Shown one piece after another: positions 46,720-59,241 of a stretch of DNA of 64,000 nucleotides. A program made the translations under genes and the position numbers. The stretch covers positions 14,300,293-14,364,292 of the forward strand of contig NC_079514.1 in the NCBI RefSeq assembly GCF_000801105.2, given 5' to 3'. Position 1 is the stretch's first letter. Each line of letters begins with the position of its first letter. This DNA comes from Raphanus sativus (lineage: Eukaryota; Streptophyta; Magnoliopsida; Brassicales; Brassicaceae). Below the pieces are notes generated by a model. The model saw nothing but the letters and a program-made list of their open reading frames with translations, was not told where the DNA came from and did not search any database.

Positions 46720-48227
46720 ATGAACGTACACACACACATATATAATATGTTAGTGTGTGTATGTGAGATAGATAGTGCACGAAACACAAAGGTAAGAGTT
46801 CCACAAAAAGGTGAAGAAACTATTAATTAAAAATATCGAAAAGTTTATTATGAAAAGGTTTAAAAGTGGGTTCACGCCATTGAGGCTCGTTCTCGGGGTT
46901 GTCTGTATTGAGACAAACACAAGTTTGGCATCATACTTCATCAAACCCAATTTGTCGAGCCTTCGCCTTTCTGTCATTTTTTGTCTCTTTTCTCTTTATC
47001 CCACACGTCCTATATCTAATTATCTACCCTTGTCCATTTACCTTTTTCATAGTATGTTCCATAATGTAAAGAAAGAGGTCATAATGAAGCATCGTTTGCT
47101 GTTTAAGTTGAAATGTAACAATACTAAATCAACATTAATGTGTAAATCCTCCAAAAAAACATTTAAATGTGCATTTTTTTTTGAAACAAAGGGTTTGCTA
47201 TGTGTATATATGTTTTTAGAAAAAATTGTGTTGCCATTCATTAGGTCTAGGGTGTAAAAGAGTTTAATACTAAACTAAGTTAAAGTTTTGATAGTATATT
47301 CTATATTTCTTTATGTATATATATTAGAATAGAAAATCGTTTATATTTCTTTATGTAGAATTTTCTTCACGTTAACAACATTTTAAGAAATTAGAACCTC
47401 ATTCAAGGATTTAGATTAAAGTTACTGACGTGCTTCTCTTAGCGAGTAGGTTATAAACAAAGTTGTTGAGAGCATTCACATCATATGTGCCTAAACCCTT
47501 TGCTCTTTCTCACACGTTTTGACATTCACACGCCTAAGTTACTTACTTGAAAGCACTACCCAAATGAAGGTAAGATGAGAACATCACTTTCTAGTTTGTT
47601 GCAAAACACCTTTGGTAACATCACTGATCTTATCACGTTTTAAAAGCGTTTCAACTCAAGACATTAGACCATAAATATAGCTGGTCCTTGGTTGGGTCCT
47701 AATAGGTTTTGGGCCTAAAAATAAATAGAAAAAGAAAAGAAATTAGTGGGACGGACCTTAATTAAGAACTTTGTTGGGTCGTCCTAAAGGGCACGTGTCG
47801 CGTTTTGAGGTGAAGTCGTCTTCTCCCCTCTTCTCTGCTTCTCCGCCGATTGCAGGCTTGCGTGATTGAGCTTCGTCAGAGACGGCCAGCGATGATGGGT
47901 CGGAAAGAAACTGGTGGATGACAGAGCAGAGGTCGGTCATCAATAATCACCCTTCACAACTCCAAGTTCTTCTTTCTTCTCAAGATCCAAAGCTGCTCAA
48001 AGATCTCTGCCCTCAACTCTGATTAAGTCCTGGTAAAAAAAGTTTCAAAATTTTGATTTTATTCAAACATGTACTTCTTGAATATGCTTTCATCTAGTAG
48101 ATAATGGATCTTTGAATTGAAAGTATCTTGCTTTCTCTGTTTTTGAGGTAAAGAGTTTTAAAGATTTTTGATTTATGGTTTGGTATTATTTGGACAGAGA
48201 GTGATGGAGTTTAGCTGAGTTTGTGTC
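46720..48227. other. Intergenic; possible promoter and leader of the zinc-finger gene
   Basis: The left part is the RGF8 upstream region. A 148-codon frame at 46811-47257 has no recognisable domain. From about 47770 the sequence becomes less AT-rich (CACGTGTCGCG with a G-box core CACGTG at 47791), compatible with a promoter and non-coding exon of the gene at 48388, with a GGTAAAAA donor near 48032. Confidence 0.4.
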
Positions 48228-48368
48228 TTGATATCTCTCTGGTCATAATAAGCATGTCGACAAAGAAAAAGACTATAGTTAGATTCAGAAAGGACCTAAG
48301 GATCGAGGATAACTCTGGTCATAATAAGCATGTCACATCTAACCCCAATCCAGGCTGCTGCAATGGCT

Positions 48369-48424
48369 GCTGAAAGGCGTTTCCTCGATGACATCTGCTG
48401 AAAGGCGTTTCCTCGATGACATCT
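48369..48424 (+). repeat. 28-bp perfect tandem duplication
   Basis: The 28-bp unit starting GCTGAAAGGCGTTTCCTCGA is present at 48369-48396 and 48397-48424 without a mismatch. The identity implies a recent event. It shifts frame (28 is not a multiple of 3) and places a new ATG at 48388 in frame with the downstream coding sequence. Confidence 0.95.
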
Positions 48425-48838
48425 GGTGTGCTTCCAAGGCGACCAGAGATGAACCGATATCTGGTCTCATGAAATCATCAGAAACTTCACCATCCACTGC
48501 AAACCAAGGCAGAGAAGAAGCTGCAATGTGGGAGTGTGCAGAATGTACCTTATTGAACCCAGTAAGTCTTGAGATTGTTTTTCGAATTGAGACTTCATGC
48601 TATCTATTCGGTTAAATTTGTTTTATGTCTTGTTTTCTTGGAGCAGTTGTTGGCTCCGATATGCGAGCTATGCACTGCAGCAAATCCAAAGGAAAAGGAA
48701 AAAGAGATGAAGCACAAAGTCTGGTCTTGCAAGTTCTGCACGCTTGAAAACAAGCTGGAGAAGTGTGAGGCTTGTGGTCAGTGGAGATACTCGTATGGAC
48801 AACCATTGTCGACTCCTGCTCCTAATGTTGGCACTTGA
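48388..48838 (+). CDS. Two-RanBP2-zinc-finger protein, apparently a truncated WSS1-like (WLM) protease C-terminus
   Basis: Exons 48388-48561 and 48647-48838, joined in phase 0 across an 85-bp GT-AG intron, encode 121 residues. Two RanBP2-type fingers are seen: WECAECTLLNP with ICELCTAANP, and WSCKFCTLEN with CEACGQWRY. The end SYGQPLSTPAPNVGT and the start AERRFLDDIWCAS resemble, from memory, the C-terminus of plant WLM-domain proteins related to yeast Wss1, which trim DNA-protein crosslinks. The metalloprotease domain is absent. Homology extends upstream (LTPIQAAAMAAERR from about 48331) but that frame stops because of the 28-bp duplication. The retained intron argues for a DNA duplicate and not a retrocopy. 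Such fingers bind ubiquitin or RNA; whether the short protein is made is unknown. It is the only plus-strand protein gene here, which fits an insertion into the block. Confidence 0.55.
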
Positions 48839-50129
48839 GGGAGTCTTTAATGTTCTACAAGGACTAAAAGTCCAGTCTGAGCCATTTATTTTTTGGATGA
48901 GATGAAGAATGAGTTATAGTTTTGTTAACAATAGGAGTTGGATGAGATAAAGAACAGATTTTTTTGTTTTTTTTTTTCCAAAAGTCTTACCAATAATCTA
49001 CAATTTTTGAAATGTCCTTAGCAAAATCTCTTAACATAAAATTATGATTAAAATATGTTAAGGACTTGATTTTGGGGACATCCAATAATGATGCTCTTAG
49101 TAAACTACAGTCGATATGTGTTTAAACCAAAAGCTTGTAAATCAATTTCTCATTGTCCGTACCGTATCATGGTTTTTATGTTTTGAAAAATCAAATATCA
49201 GATACGCTCGGATTTGTATATTGGATTAAAATAACTCATAGCTAGAACAGGCCACGCAAAACCTGTTAAGTTTTTTTTTTTGTTTTCGATTTTGTGATTA
49301 TTAACAATGAGTTTTCTAGCATGACTACCTACAACGTTGAGCTTGTATTTATATAATGTTATGATTAGATTGGCATTATTTTCCATCATGACATCTCTAA
49401 TCACAATCATTGACCCCGTGCAAGTATTATAACATTATAAATAACTTGAATAACGGGTGAATGACCCACTAATTCAAATTCTGCTAAATAAACAATAATT
49501 TAGATTCTGAAATTAGTCCAAGAAGAAGTCATCAACAAATATAGGTTAGTATGGCAAATAAACTGTAGAATAATGAAATAACGTAATAAGAAAAATACTT
49601 GCATTTTCAAAACATGAATGATTGGTATGTCATTACATTACAACCTACATTACAATATGTAACTACTAAATAGAATAGCAACATGGTCTCGAAATCGCCG
49701 AGAATCGAGACAAATGTCTTGGAAAATAGACTGACCCAAGTCGCTGATACGTTTGACCAACGGCCACTGCAACAAGTTGTACTACTTTTCTTTAAATAAA
49801 TCACTGAAGGATAAAGCTTAAACCAAAAGCATGCACACATGACACATACATGAATGAAAATGAAGTTATAATAAACTCATCGGTTACATAACACCGACCA
49901 TGTTGCATCTTTAACCAATCTCAAAAACACCTAGCTGTTAATACTACTTCCAAAATGCCAACTACACACACCATGGCATAACTATAAACCACCCAAAAAA
50001 AGAGAGAAAGAAATATTTACTTCAGCATTTAAAATATAGAACATCCTTTTTAAAAAAAAAATATTGTAAAATGTCATATCTCCTTCTTCCTCTAGAGCTT
50101 CAAAGTAAAGTAGCTTTTGAAGTAGTTCA
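48839..50129. other. Intergenic / 3' flanks
   Basis: 3' flanks of two convergent genes with AT-rich DNA between them. No coding or RNA gene recognised. Confidence 0.55.
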
Positions 50130-51687
50130 TCAAGAGGATCTACAGCAAAGAAGAATCTGTCTCCATCCTTTCTGTCTTCTCTTCTCTGGTTTGGCCATTC
50201 TTACAGGACTACTGTTCCATTCTGACTGTAATCTGCACATAAAACCCATCAAATTCAGACAAAGATTTTTCTCAGGAACTTGCATCAAAAGTGATGAAGA
50301 TTCATATGCATTATTTACACTGGGAAAGCAAAGGATCTTCCACTTGTTGTGCTTGCATCAGAACGAACAGAGAGGCTTCCAGAGAATGCAATTGGTCCTG
50401 TGTATGTTATATGACCTGAGATTGAAACTGCTTCCGCTGCCGAGAAACTTGTCTCTCCAAATAATCCACTGGAGATAAGTTTGTTGTCTTCCAAAGAATC
50501 TCCCACTAACAAATTTGGTAGTTGATTGTCAGTTTCAGGCTTCTCAAGGTCGTAGAAAGTTGTATTTGGTTCTTGAGAGGTTGTTGTAGGAACAGAGGAA
50601 AGCTCCTCCTCTGCTTCTTTTGGCTCATGTCTTTCCTTCTCCTGCAAGTCACACACACATCAGCAAGTTAGAAACTTTTTATATTGAAAAACTGAAAGTT
50701 TATCAATGAAATGTATATTGCCTGAAGCTGAGGTGGAGATTGTTCTTCACGTCTATCACTAAAGTTGTTAAGAGGTTCTGGTTCATCTTCCCATGACAGA
50801 ATATCTCCCAAAGTTTTAGATTCATTTGGAACACTATTCTCCAATGTAGCCACTTCAATCTCATGAGAACTTTCAGATGTGAGCGAGTCCTTGCCCTCCT
50901 CTCCTGTCACAATCAAATGATCTTGATTGCAACTGCTAGTACCTTCAGCATCAGCAAAGTCTTCTCTTGGAGATTCTTCAACATCTTGGTTTGTCTTAGG
51001 ATGATCATTACAAAGCTCAGAGTCATCATTAACTTCACTGTTTCTGTCTTCTTCTGAGGACTTGGTTTCTATTCCTTTGTCTGCTTTCACCAAATCCTCT
51101 GACTCACACTGGTTTAAATCTGAGCTACAATTCACTGAGCCTTTCTCGCCGAATAAGAACTTCTCCTGAACCGGCACGCCTTCATCTACACATATGTCCT
51201 TCACCACATGGTAAGTGCTCTCCTTGTAGCAAACTACAATCTCGGGCAAGTCACAGGCAGTAACGTTCTTGTCCATGAAAATCACAGGATCAACTGTCTC
51301 AAGAGAAGCATTTTTAGCATCGATATTATCAGCTCCTAGTTTCTTTCCAGCCTCACAAGAAAGGTTGACATCATTATCTTTATCCCATTCCTCGCCGGTT
51401 CTTGTATCATAGAACAACTCACACACATTGTTATCGCTCTTCCCATTTTCCGGGACCTTTAGCTCTGCCTCCTCCCACTTCTCTTCAGGATAGTTCTGAG
51501 GCTTAGACTCATCTTTGCAACTCTCTACCGAGTTTCCAACCGCATGATCATTATCTGAAAATTAAAAAAAAAGAACCCTTTCATCTAACATGCAACGACC
51601 ATCATAAACAAAAAGCTACAAAACAGTAAAAGATTCAATAACTAAAGATATTTGAAGGCTAGGGACTTTATTTTTACCTGCCCTCAT
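50130..51687 (-). CDS. gar2-related acidic protein, function unknown
   Basis: Four coding exons: 51678-51687, 50722-51554, 50319-50641 and 50130-50232, giving 422 residues. The protein starts MRADNDHAVGNS, is strongly acidic and Ser/Glu-rich for about 300 residues, and ends with a conserved basic tail MAKPEKRRQKGWRQILLCC. Position next to GEK1 and RGF8 matches At2g03810, annotated in Arabidopsis as gar2-related (18S pre-ribosomal assembly). I see no RRM or RGG domain, so a nucleolar role is not shown by sequence. The intron between 50722 and 50641 uses a GC donor (CAG|GCAATA) with a normal AG acceptor; no GT in reach keeps the frame. The last two exons join as CCAGT|A, giving FAFPVLQSEW. Non-coding exons probably lie upstream to about 52760. 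Confidence 0.82.
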
Positions 51688-53460
51688 GTTTCAACAGAGT
51701 AAATCTTGCAGAAAGAGAAGTCAATACACCAGAGCTATATCTTCAAGCACCAGTCAAAGAACCAATCTACATGTCCAAGGGGAAATCAGTATCAAGTAGA
51801 TTCATAAAAAGAGAAACAGAGAACAACAATGAAGAGAAGACAAGGATAAGGAAACTTCATTATAGAGTATGGAATCCATGAAAGTTAAACTAATATATCT
51901 AGTCTCTTTCACTCAAAGTTAGATACAGGCGCAACCTCCATATGACTTATAGGGATACTATAGTTGTTCAACGAAGCAATGGGCCAGGAAGACTGTGACA
52001 GAAACAAAACCAAGCTTTGAGGAGAAACTATTCCATGTGAAAGATTCTTTTTTTCTTTTCTTTTTTCTTTCCCACAAGTCCAAAGAAAAATCATCATGAG
52101 GTCTAAGCTAAGAGATAATAAAAACAGCAAAAAAAGATGCAATCAACCACTACCAGTCTACCATGACCACTTTCCCCAACTTTTTTCAAATGTGGAGAAA
52201 AAGACATTTAGGTAAAAGCTGTAACCCCCAATAATACTAAGCAAGAAAGTTTCAAAAAACAAGCCTATTCTGCATTACTTGCACCTAGTGTTATAAGATT
52301 TATAGCAATCAAATTATATATAGCTTCTATAAGTGTGGCTAGGTATTACAAGCTACAAAGAATGAAGAATCTTTTGCACAGTCATAGAAAGAAGAAAAGA
52401 GACAAAAAGGATAAAGCTTTAAACTTTATAAAGTTTTCGTTCAAAACAATCAATCAGTCTCATTTTTTTCACAGGAATAACAATAAACAATTGGAATTTT
52501 GCAGGACTGAAGAATCTAGAACTCAGAATCCCATAAAAAAGCTTCAAAAAAAACTCTATTAGCTTAATAATAAAAACAAAAGGGTATGTAAAACTAGTGG
52601 AATATATACAGATCTAACAGCTAGAATCCAAACGAAAAGCCTTAATATGAATCAAAGATTTAAGACTTTTTAAGAAGAATCTCGAAAGTAGATAACTACT
52701 ACAAATAAAAAAAAAAGCTTACTTGATCAGCAGATACAGAGAGACTCAGCCTTCTTCAGCCATTAACTTCAACCTAAACTTAACAATAAAAACAGAACAG
52801 AGTTACAAAACAGTAGATCAGAAACCTCTACTAGGTTGAAGAAGACAACCTAGGATCACTTGTAAGAAAAAATCCAACCTTTGGATAAGAAAAGCCAAAT
52901 ACTTTTTGAAGCTGTTGAAAAATCACTGTCTCTGCTATTAATTTGAAACACAGAGAGATATGACCAAGCGAGTAGAGCCAATCTCTCTTTCTTCTTTATT
53001 GCAATTTGGTTTCGCATTAAGTTACAAACATTTAATGCCACCATTTTTTCAGAAGTGCTAATACCATTTTATTTATTTTTATTTATGGTATAAATGACGC
53101 AAAAAAAGAAAAAGAAAATTATTTGTAGGATTAAGAGATCCTAGAGAATGAAAAATGCACTTACCAATTTTCTCAAAATCTCCTTCACTTAAAAAATGAA
53201 AACTTTCTCTTCATAATCACGAGATATCGTTGGAGATGATACCCTTTTGCTCAAACTCTCTGTTCTGGTGTGTTTGAACTAAAACTGGAAAGATGAAAAC
53301 TTTACTTTCTCGGAGAAAGTGAAAAAGATCGGATTTTGATGTATTTTCTTGGAAAATAAACAGGCGCTTCAAAAGGGAAGATAACACATAAAGCTTTGGA
53401 GAAATCGGATCTGTGAAACTGCACGAGAGAGTATTTATCTCTCGTGGATTTGACTTTTTT
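51688..53460 (-). promoter_or_regulatory. Probable 5' UTR exons, introns and promoter of the gar2-related gene
   Basis: No coding frame. On the minus strand a pyrimidine/purine-mixed leader-like stretch near 52733-52760 ends in a CAA|GTAAGC donor, suggesting a 5' UTR exon far upstream of the ATG exon. Exact exon limits cannot be set without transcripts. Upstream DNA to about 53460 is the likely promoter. Confidence 0.35.
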
Positions 53461-56400
53461 TTTTTTTGAGGGATTCGGATTATTAAAAACAGAACTTTGG
53501 GGGGTTCATAATGAAAACAAATAAAAAGTCAACTATCTGCCAAAGGATTTGGGTGAGGCGGTTTGCATTTTTGTCCCTTCTCCATTTTTTTTCTAATTTC
53601 ATTATCTTTCTTTATTTTCCCTTTTTAATTTACTTTTATTTAGTTTTTCAATTTAATTTACTTTTCCTTTTTTATTTATTTTGTCTTTTATTTAAATTTT
53701 GAGTTTTGTCATAATTAAAATTTGGCTTATTTTTTTAATGCCAATTGGCTAATTTTATATCTTTGCTTTAATGTAATTACGTATATAGTGGTTCATATAG
53801 TATCCATGACAATGAAATAGACGTGAGTTGTAAGTCACACTAATCTTTAGTTTCATATATTTCTTGTTTGTTCCCAACTCTGCTCCACATATTTCTGATG
53901 ATTTCATACAACAAACCACAAACATTATTAAAATAACATTATAATAACTTTATTATCATATCCTCAAAAATGTTTTATAAGAAATGAAAATAATAAAATC
54001 ACGTCCATAAAAGAAATAGTTTGTATCACATAATAATCAAAAGATTTGTGGAAGCTCCGGTAGTCTTAGTAAAGATTTATTAATGTTATTAGATTTTGAC
54101 TCACTTTTAAAATGGGCGGATATATTTTTTTGTTTTACTTTTTTTTTTAAAAACAATATATGTGAATTTTCAATCATATTTGTGTTTTTTTATAATTATA
54201 TTTATGTAGATTTTTTAATAATTAATAAGATGTTTTAATAATTGTATTAAAATATTAGATCAAACTTATGTCAATAAGTCATCTTGCTATTTTGATAAAA
54301 TAGATTATAGTAGGAAATATAAGTTTTGATTTGTATAAAAATAAATTATATAAATTATATGAATTAAAAAAGTTATGCAATGAGTATTGTTAATTATAAA
54401 TTTCATAAGACGGTTTAGATAATGCAGTCAAACACAAATTTTAATAGTGCATCTAGAATTGTCAGTTGTATTATTTTTATAGTTTATAATAACGTAATTA
54501 TCGAATATAATCAACATTACAAATATTATTTTAATTTTTTTTAAAAAAATTAACAAGTTATATCACAACTTGAGATTTCGTTATATAGAAATTTAGATAA
54601 TTTTCTAATATTATTGAATAATACATATTTAGATAACTTCTAAATACTCTATCTAATTTTAGTTTTTATAGAAATTGTAATTTGGCAGAAATAGAAAACT
54701 TGTGACTCAAGTTTTTTTCAAGCTTAAGTCAATAATAATCATTCCGTTGATAAAAACAAACGATTCAAAAAGAAAATCTTGTAAGGAGTTAGAATTTTAT
54801 TAGTGGCATAAAGATATTAAGCGAATTAAAAAAAAAATCAGTAAACCGATGCATTGTAGTAGATTTAACTTTGTCACGGTACGTCGCGTTACACCCGATA
54901 ACCTAGTTCGTAATTTTTAAATCTATTATTGTATTGTTTTAGGGATCGGTAAATAAAGAAGGATGATCCTAGAAGGCGAACAACCACTTATTACCTGACA
55001 CGTGTACATCAAATTGTACCTGTGTGTGTAGCTAAACTAAAAAAGGAAGTCGTAGCAATTGAGGAATGAAACAGAAAGCCTATCCCGTCGTTATGTTTAT
55101 GTTGAGCAGAAAAAGTCGAAACAAAAATAAAATAAATTAAAAGGACAAATCTCTGCGTACGTGGTTGTGTTTTGTAATAAAAAATGGTCCAGCTAATGAG
55201 TACCGTACGATGGCAGCGGGTGTCTGCCTGTTATGAACTGTTCCTACTTAAATCGACGGCTATATTTCGTTGGCTACGTTGGACCTACGTTTTCATCTAC
55301 AATTAATGTTGAAAATATAAAACAAATACTACAGCTTTTTAGTTGTCATCGATTCTTAGTTTATCTTTCAAATATTCAATTATTTTGATAATTAAATATG
55401 TTTAATGTATGGCCACTGCTGATTTCTTAGTAGTTGATATCTTATAAAGGACTCCGAATTTTAATTTTATTAATAGACACTACAGAAATGATTTTTTTTT
55501 TGAAACACAGACATTACAGAAATGATTAGTAGCAGGTAAGATCGAAAAACTAATCTAACCTAAACACCAGACAATAAACGAAATAAAAACGACTACAAAA
55601 ACTCAGCGACCATTACAACAATACAATACAAATTAGCCTATTTTATCGGGAGAACAAGCTTGGCCGAGAACACCATTTCCAAATAGACCGTATATTTTTG
55701 CTAAACCATGAGACCACGTCCGGTAGACTACGGTTTTGCCTGATGTGCACTTCAATAGATTGATATCCCATCCGCGCAGTTTTGCCAAGACCGGACCGAA
55801 GAGTCCCATGCGGCATGCGCACCTACCAACATCAAACATATATGTTGGTAGCTTATGTTTTTTATTTACCTAAAGTAGTGTATTTTTTTCAAGAAATAAC
55901 CTATTTATTACTTATTTAAATGATTTTAAAAGAATAAAGATGTATCTATATAATCTATTTTATTATAGAAATAGCTAGAATAACTCAACACAGTTTTGTT
56001 ACTTAAAATAATCTAATAATCATTTCACCAAAAGCATCTCCAATGTATACTTCTAAATTTTTCTCTAAAATAGATATTTATATTATAGAGGTGGATTTGT
56101 TCGATAATGAGGAAAAATATAAAAAATTTTACTTTTGGAGAAAATATAGAGATAAAAACAGACGTGAGTTGGAGATGATATAACTTTTAACATTTTTTAT
56201 GGATCGGAGTTCAAAATGGATTTTACCAAGAACCACATTTTAATTTTTCCAGTTATCCTATAATGTGTTTCAAAATCTTAGGAATTTTCAATCTCTTATT
56301 TTCTACCAAAAATAAATATCTAACACAAGTCTCGCATGTCTGTCTTTCAATCAAACATTTGCTTTTACCAAATTGTGTGCTCGTTAGCTCATTATAAAGA

Positions 56401-57249
56401 TTCACAACAATTTTGTTTTTTGATAATTTTTTTCATTTTCATATCATAATAATCGGTTACTTTTGTCTTATTATCGGGTTATATGTTTTATTTTTAAGGA
56501 AAAAAAAATCTAAACGTTTAGAACCGTGATTCGCAGTTTATTTTCATGCATTCGTTGATTACCTCGATTTGTTTTCTTACATTTGTTAGTTACTTTTTGT
56601 CGATCACTTGCCTGAAAGCATTTCTTCCATTCGTTCGGTTGATGATGTTTGTTGTTCACACAAAAATATGTTTTCCACTCAAAGTGGAGTCGGAATGATT
56701 TCGAAGATTTCTATAATAAATAGTACTAAGTGCATGCATTAGATCATGTCATTTTTTAAAAATAAAATGCGCAGAAGTCACGTTATCTACAATTCCCCTG
56801 ATTCTACGTGATTCAGTTTTTCTTTTAACTTGTCAGATTTTTATAAACCTTCTTGAATGGATAATTTACAAATTCTTAATCCAAACCAATACACATACAC
56901 AAACAGCTCATATTTAAGAATATGAACTATATGATGATATAACATTATTGAACCACAAAAAGAAAAAGCAGCACAGTGATCCACTATCTGTTCTTCACAT
57001 CACCAAATGATAGTTTCTCATCCTCTTCGAGGAAATGAGGAAAAAGAAAAAGCACTAACCACAAAGTGCGAAAACGACCAATCGATTAAACGTTGTGTAG
57101 ATCACTGGATGTTGAATAACATGTTTATAGATCTTTAAACATTTGCTTTGAACTTAAAGAAAATAATCTAAAGAAAACTTATAGATGTATCATGTATTTC
57201 AGTGGTAAATAAACAAAAACTCAAATCATGTCTTTATGGTTCTCAAGGT
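53461..57249. other. Intergenic, AT-rich, with one MITE
   Basis: Long non-coding stretch between the gar2-related gene and GEK1. A 68-codon minus frame at 55633-55839 is less AT-rich but matches no family I know. A CGATAACCTAGT at about 54895-54906 resembles a Helitron 3' end without a good hairpin. A MITE lies at 56032-56178. Confidence 0.5.
56032..56178. mobile_element. Short MITE with CATCTCCAA-type ends
   Basis: GCATCTCCAATGTATACTTC at the left and TTGGAGATGA at the right are inverted. TATTATAGAGGTGGA inside resembles the interior of the element at 63607. About 147 bp long; target duplication unclear. Confidence 0.45.
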
Positions 57250-58895
57250 TCATGTGAAATCGTTTGGCTTCCCGACATTGATGTTCTGTTCTGCCAAGAA
57301 CTCTGTTATGGCTTTCTTTTGCCATCCTTTGAAGCTCCTGTAACAAAAGAAAACTTTTTACTTTGTAATCCATGAGCAGGGATCAAGAGCACAATATCTA
57401 GAGGAAAATAAATGAATGATCCTAGACTTTACTTGTGATCAAGATGAGCCACGATCTCGCCTCCAGGGAATGACGCTTTAGTAGCTGCAAATGCTGCTTG
57501 GATTGATTGTCTCCAAGTCCCACCAATGTGATTCTCTCCAGGTTTAGGTTCTTCCATTGGCAATGAGTATCCAGAAAGCAAATGGCCTACCCAAACATCA
57601 TCTTTCCTGATGAACACAACAAAACAAAAATCAGCCAGAGAGACAGATTTAGTGATAGAGAGTTGTTGACAACTTACAAAACTACATCCATGTGACGAGG
57701 AGCATAATGTCCACCTCCAATCCCTAGAAGCACTTTCCTCTTTCCCTTTTCACTGTCCACAAAAATTATGATTCACATTAGTTTATATAATTCTACTCTT
57801 ATGTGATGTAACGATTAAGTTAACATGGATATATATATATACCTGTTCCAGTTCCCCACAGCTTCACCACCTCCAAGCCCAAGTCCTTCCCACATTAACT
57901 GAATACACATAACACCAATGCTTATACTAAACAAAAGCAATGTATAGAATATTGACAAGCATGTCAACATAAACAAACATTTATTCACTTACAAGAGCCA
58001 TGACTTGAGCAGCGTCTTGTCTCTTCCAGTATTCCTCTGTACTACCTACATATTACACAATAACCAACGATCATATCAGACCCTAGAACTCTCGAAATAC
58101 AGAGCTTTTCAGTACTCAGATAAGTGAACAAAAGAAAGAAACTCACCAATCTCCAAAAACATGGTTGGCTTACTAGTGATTGGTCCATGATGAGTACCTT
58201 CCAATGTTATCTACATCCAAACAAAAGATCAATTTGCTTCTACACTTAAACCTCCAGAGATAAGTCCTTTACATAAAGAAACAAAACCTCAAACTCAGGA
58301 ACTAAGCTATGAGCTTCAGCCATCTTCTTCAGAAGACGAAGCCACGGACCAATTCTAGGGCTTGGCAACGCCGCCCACCCCGGCTTTCCTCCTTGCGGCG
58401 GCGATTCTCCTTCTTTCAGGTGAAGCACTCCTTCATTAAACCAACCAAACAAAAAGCATCATCGTTTTATACAAAGAAAAGGAGAAGAACCCAGATGGAA
58501 AGTTTGGATCTTTAAGCATACATACCAATGGGGTGAACAGTGAGAGCAGGACGGTTCGAGACGGCGGTGTGACGGCTGAGGAAGATGACTTCGTCAACAG
58601 CTTCCCCTGTCGCTTCTTCCCACCGTGAGTCCAGATCGTCTTCTTTCACTATAGATCCGTCGTGTTGGATCACTCTCGTTTGCTGGTTAACGAAACTCTT
58701 CATGTCCTGAAGAAGAATCCCGACAAGAAGTTAAATTCAGACAAGAGAGAAAGCTCAAAACGACGGTGGAGAAGGGTTTTATAAACTTACCGGCGGCAAG
58801 GTGGGTCCGGGGGTCCATCCCGGCATGGCGAGAAGAGCCGCCGCGGGATTGATCGACGCTGGGTCAGAGGTGGTGGCTACGATCAGTGTCACCAT
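57250..58895 (-). CDS. GEK1: D-aminoacyl-tRNA deacylase (DTD2 type)
   Basis: Nine exons (58791-58895, 58526-58706, 58288-58430, 58147-58210, 57993-58045, 57843-57898, 57678-57752, 57433-57606, 57250-57337) join in frame to 312 residues; Arabidopsis GEK1 is 317. The sequence starts MVTLIVATTSDPASINPAAA and contains the family motifs LEGTHHGP, MFLEIGSTEEYW and GIGGGHYAPRHMD, ending NINVGKPNDFT. The enzyme, shared with archaea, hydrolyses D-amino acids from mischarged tRNA. In Arabidopsis its loss causes hypersensitivity to ethanol, explained by removal of aldehyde-modified aminoacyl-tRNA. All motifs are intact. Confidence 0.95.
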
Positions 58896-59169
58896 CTCTC
58901 TCTTTGCTACTGTGACGCGACAAGTGGCGTTTAGAAGCGATTTGATACGAGTTGCGTTTGTTTGGAAACTGATGAAGCGTATTATGTTTTCGCAGCTTGT
59001 TTTCAAGACCATTTTTCTAGATTATTTTTAACATTTGGAAAGTTATTAAAAACGTTTATTTTGTGTTTGGCGGACAAGCTAATTATTAATTATTATTATT
59101 TGTATAGGCAGAGTAAGCCAAGTGTTTCCTAATAGCCTTTAAAATGTGACTGAATGCAAAAAATTATAT
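58896..59169. other. GEK1 upstream region
   Basis: The frame remains open for some distance upstream of the GEK1 ATG, but homology starts at MVTLIV. No TATA box is clear. Confidence 0.4.
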
Positions 59170-59241
59170 GGTGCTGCCCAGGATCGAACTGGAGACCTTT
59201 TGCGTGTAAGGCAAACGTGATAACCACTACACCACAGCACC
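59170..59241 (-). tRNA. tRNA-Val (anticodon TAC)
   Basis: The 72-nt minus-strand sequence folds as a full cloverleaf. Acceptor stem GGTGCTG pairs with CAGCACC, the anticodon arm is TTTGC-CTTACAC-GCAAA with anticodon TAC, and the T loop is TTCGATC. The internal promoter A box (GTGTAGTGGTTATCAC) and B box (GTTCGATCC) are present. CCA is not encoded, as usual in eukaryotes. No intron. Confidence 0.95.

Noticed and set aside
46811..47257. 148-codon plus-strand frame upstream of RGF8
   Set aside because: AT-rich, Leu/Phe/Lys-dominated, no domain, no splice or promoter support.
54870..54906. Possible Helitron 3' end (CGATAACCTAGT)
   Set aside because: The expected hairpin is poor and no matching 5' end was found.
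55633..55839. 68-codon minus-strand frame, less AT-rich than surroundings
   Set aside because: Matches no family I recognise and lacks promoter or splice evidence; may be a decayed gene scrap.
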